Positions 63,381-64,000 of a DNA stretch of 64,000 bases are shown here, piece after piece (within the stretch, counting starts at the first letter, position 1; each line of letters opens with the position of its first letter). The DNA lies in contig NZ_JAATHJ010000017.1 of assembly GCF_012034335.1 (NCBI RefSeq), forward strand, positions 1 to 64,000. The letters run 5' to 3'. Position numbers and translations under genes: made by a program. The notes under the pieces are model-generated. The model saw only the letters and a list, made by a program, of their open reading frames with translations, made no database searches and had not been told where the DNA came from. The stretch is from Alkalicoccus luteus. GTDB lineage: Bacteria > Bacillota > Bacilli > Bacillales > Salisediminibacteriaceae.

Positions 63381-64000
63381 ATGTTACAGAAAGTGTACGA
63401 CTGGGTGGACGAACGGCTCGATATTACCCCTCTATGGCGCGATATTGCGGACCACGAGGTGCCTGAGCACGTTAATCCGGCCCATCATTTCTCAGCTTTT
63501 GTCTACTGCTTCGGCGGTTTGACGTTTTTCGTTGTCGTCATCCAGATTTTGTCTGGTATGTTCCTGACGATGTATTATGTACCTGATATTATTCATGCAT
63601 ATGAATCTGTTTATTACTTACAAAACGAAGTTACCCACGGTATGATCGTCCGGGGTATGCATCACTGGGGTGCCAGTTTGGTTATCGTCATGATGTTCCT
63701 GCATACACTGCGGGTATTCTTTACCGGCTCTTATAAGAAGCCGCGTGAACTGAACTGGGTTGTCGGAGTTCTACTTTTCTTCGTCATTCTGGGACTAGGC
63801 TTCACAGGATACCTGCTGCCATGGGATATGAAGGCTTACTTTGCAACAGTGGTTGGACTCGAAATTGCGGAGGCAGCACCATTCGTTGGTGAATTTGCCA
63901 GGGTACTGCTTGCCGGCGGTGACATCATCGGTGCACAGACCCTCGCCCGATTCTTTGCGATTCACGTCTTCTTCCTTCCGGGAGCACTGCTCGGTCTGCT
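63381..64000 (+). CDS. qcrB: menaquinol-cytochrome c reductase cytochrome b subunit (3' end cut by the window)
   Basis: Cytochrome b6-type subunit carrying two b hemes and the quinol sites of the bc complex. About 206 codons are present, nearly all of the 224 residues of B. subtilis QcrB; the frame is open to the window edge. It shows ITPLWRDIADHEVPEHVNP, the first heme-His segment YCFGGLTFF with nearby HH in GMHHWGASL, the LHTLRVFF segment and GFTGYLLPWD. The ATG has GGGGGG upstream, 16 bases after qcrA. Confidence 0.95.
   Translation, partial: MLQKVYDWVDERLDITPLWRDIADHEVPEHVNPAHHFSAFVYCFGGLTFFVVVIQILSGMFLTMYYVPDIIHAYESVYYLQNEVTHGMIVRGMHHWGASLVIVMMFLHTLRVFFTGSYKKPRELNWVVGVLLFFVILGLGFTGYLLPWDMKAYFATVVGLEIAEAAPFVGEFARVLLAGGDIIGAQTLARFFAIHVFFLPGALLGL

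Overview
The window is a contiguous stretch of a Bacillaceae (low-GC Gram-positive) chromosome. Gene content and order follow the Bacillus subtilis segment from scpA to the qcr operon closely: scpAB, rluB-resABCDE, serA-fer, ypbB-recS-ypbD, gudB, ypdA-ansA-prsW, motI-cmk-rpsA-like, fni, der, gpsA-yphE-yphF, hbs, folE-mtrB, hepS-menG-hepT, ndk-cheR, the aro/trp/his/tyr supraoperon, ypiA-ypiB-ypiF and qcrA-qcrB. Many proteins are strongly acidic, which suggests a moderately halophilic or alkaliphilic relative of the Alkalicoccus / Salisediminibacterium / Bacillus selenitireducens group; this placement is inference. No rRNA, tRNA, insertion sequence, prophage or CRISPR array was seen.

Layout. 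1-7400: a probable dispersed intergenic element, an inverted ypuF-like gene, scpA-scpB, then a lineage-specific block (SDR oxidoreductase, a phospholipase D-like gene cut by an in-frame TAG, a CYP152 fatty-acid peroxygenase, an alpha/beta hydrolase and an unknown membrane-anchored protein). 7.4-14.8 kb: rluB, cytochrome c maturation genes resABC, the ResD-ResE redox two-component system, and a cobalamin adenosyltransferase joined to resE. 14.9-25.7 kb: an acidic lipoprotein, serA, ferredoxin, ypbB-recS-ypbD, formate-THF ligase, a metallophosphoesterase and a MerR/B12-binding regulator with CarH hallmark residues. 26-33 kb: gudB, ypdA, ansA, prsW, a small Cys-rich protein, motI, cmk and plsC. 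33-41.5 kb: the S1-domain protein, fni, der, plsY, gpsA, yphE, yphF, HU, folE and mtrB (TRAP). 41.6-46.4 kb: the menaquinone side chain cluster hepS-menG-ubiA-mqnA-hepT, then ndk. 46.7-60.1 kb: cheR and the aromatic amino acid supraoperon aroC-aroB-aroH-trpE-trpD-trpC-trpFB-trpA-hisC-tyrA-aroA. 60.1-64 kb: ypiA, ypiB, ypiF, qcrA and a truncated qcrB.

How the parts connect. The TRAP protein encoded at 41.2 kb has its target in the window: a trpE leader with eleven GAG/UAG triplets behind a strong promoter lying at the end of aroH. TrpF and TrpB are encoded as one continuous reading frame. MqnA and a UbiA-type prenyltransferase sit between menG and hepT, pointing to the futalosine route to menaquinone, the quinone used by the QcrABC complex whose genes close the window. 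Cytochrome c for that complex depends on ResABC.

The most notable observations are the TrpF-TrpB fusion, the TRAP leader with a hairpin inserted between its second and third triplets, an unassigned three-way-junction leader before folE, the CarH-like photoreceptor candidate, the single nonsense codon in the phospholipase D-like gene, and the absence of every sporulation gene that B. subtilis carries inside these conserved blocks (dacB-spmAB, sleB-ypeB, spoIVA), which suggests an asporogenous lineage. I found no wholly new defence or mobile system.
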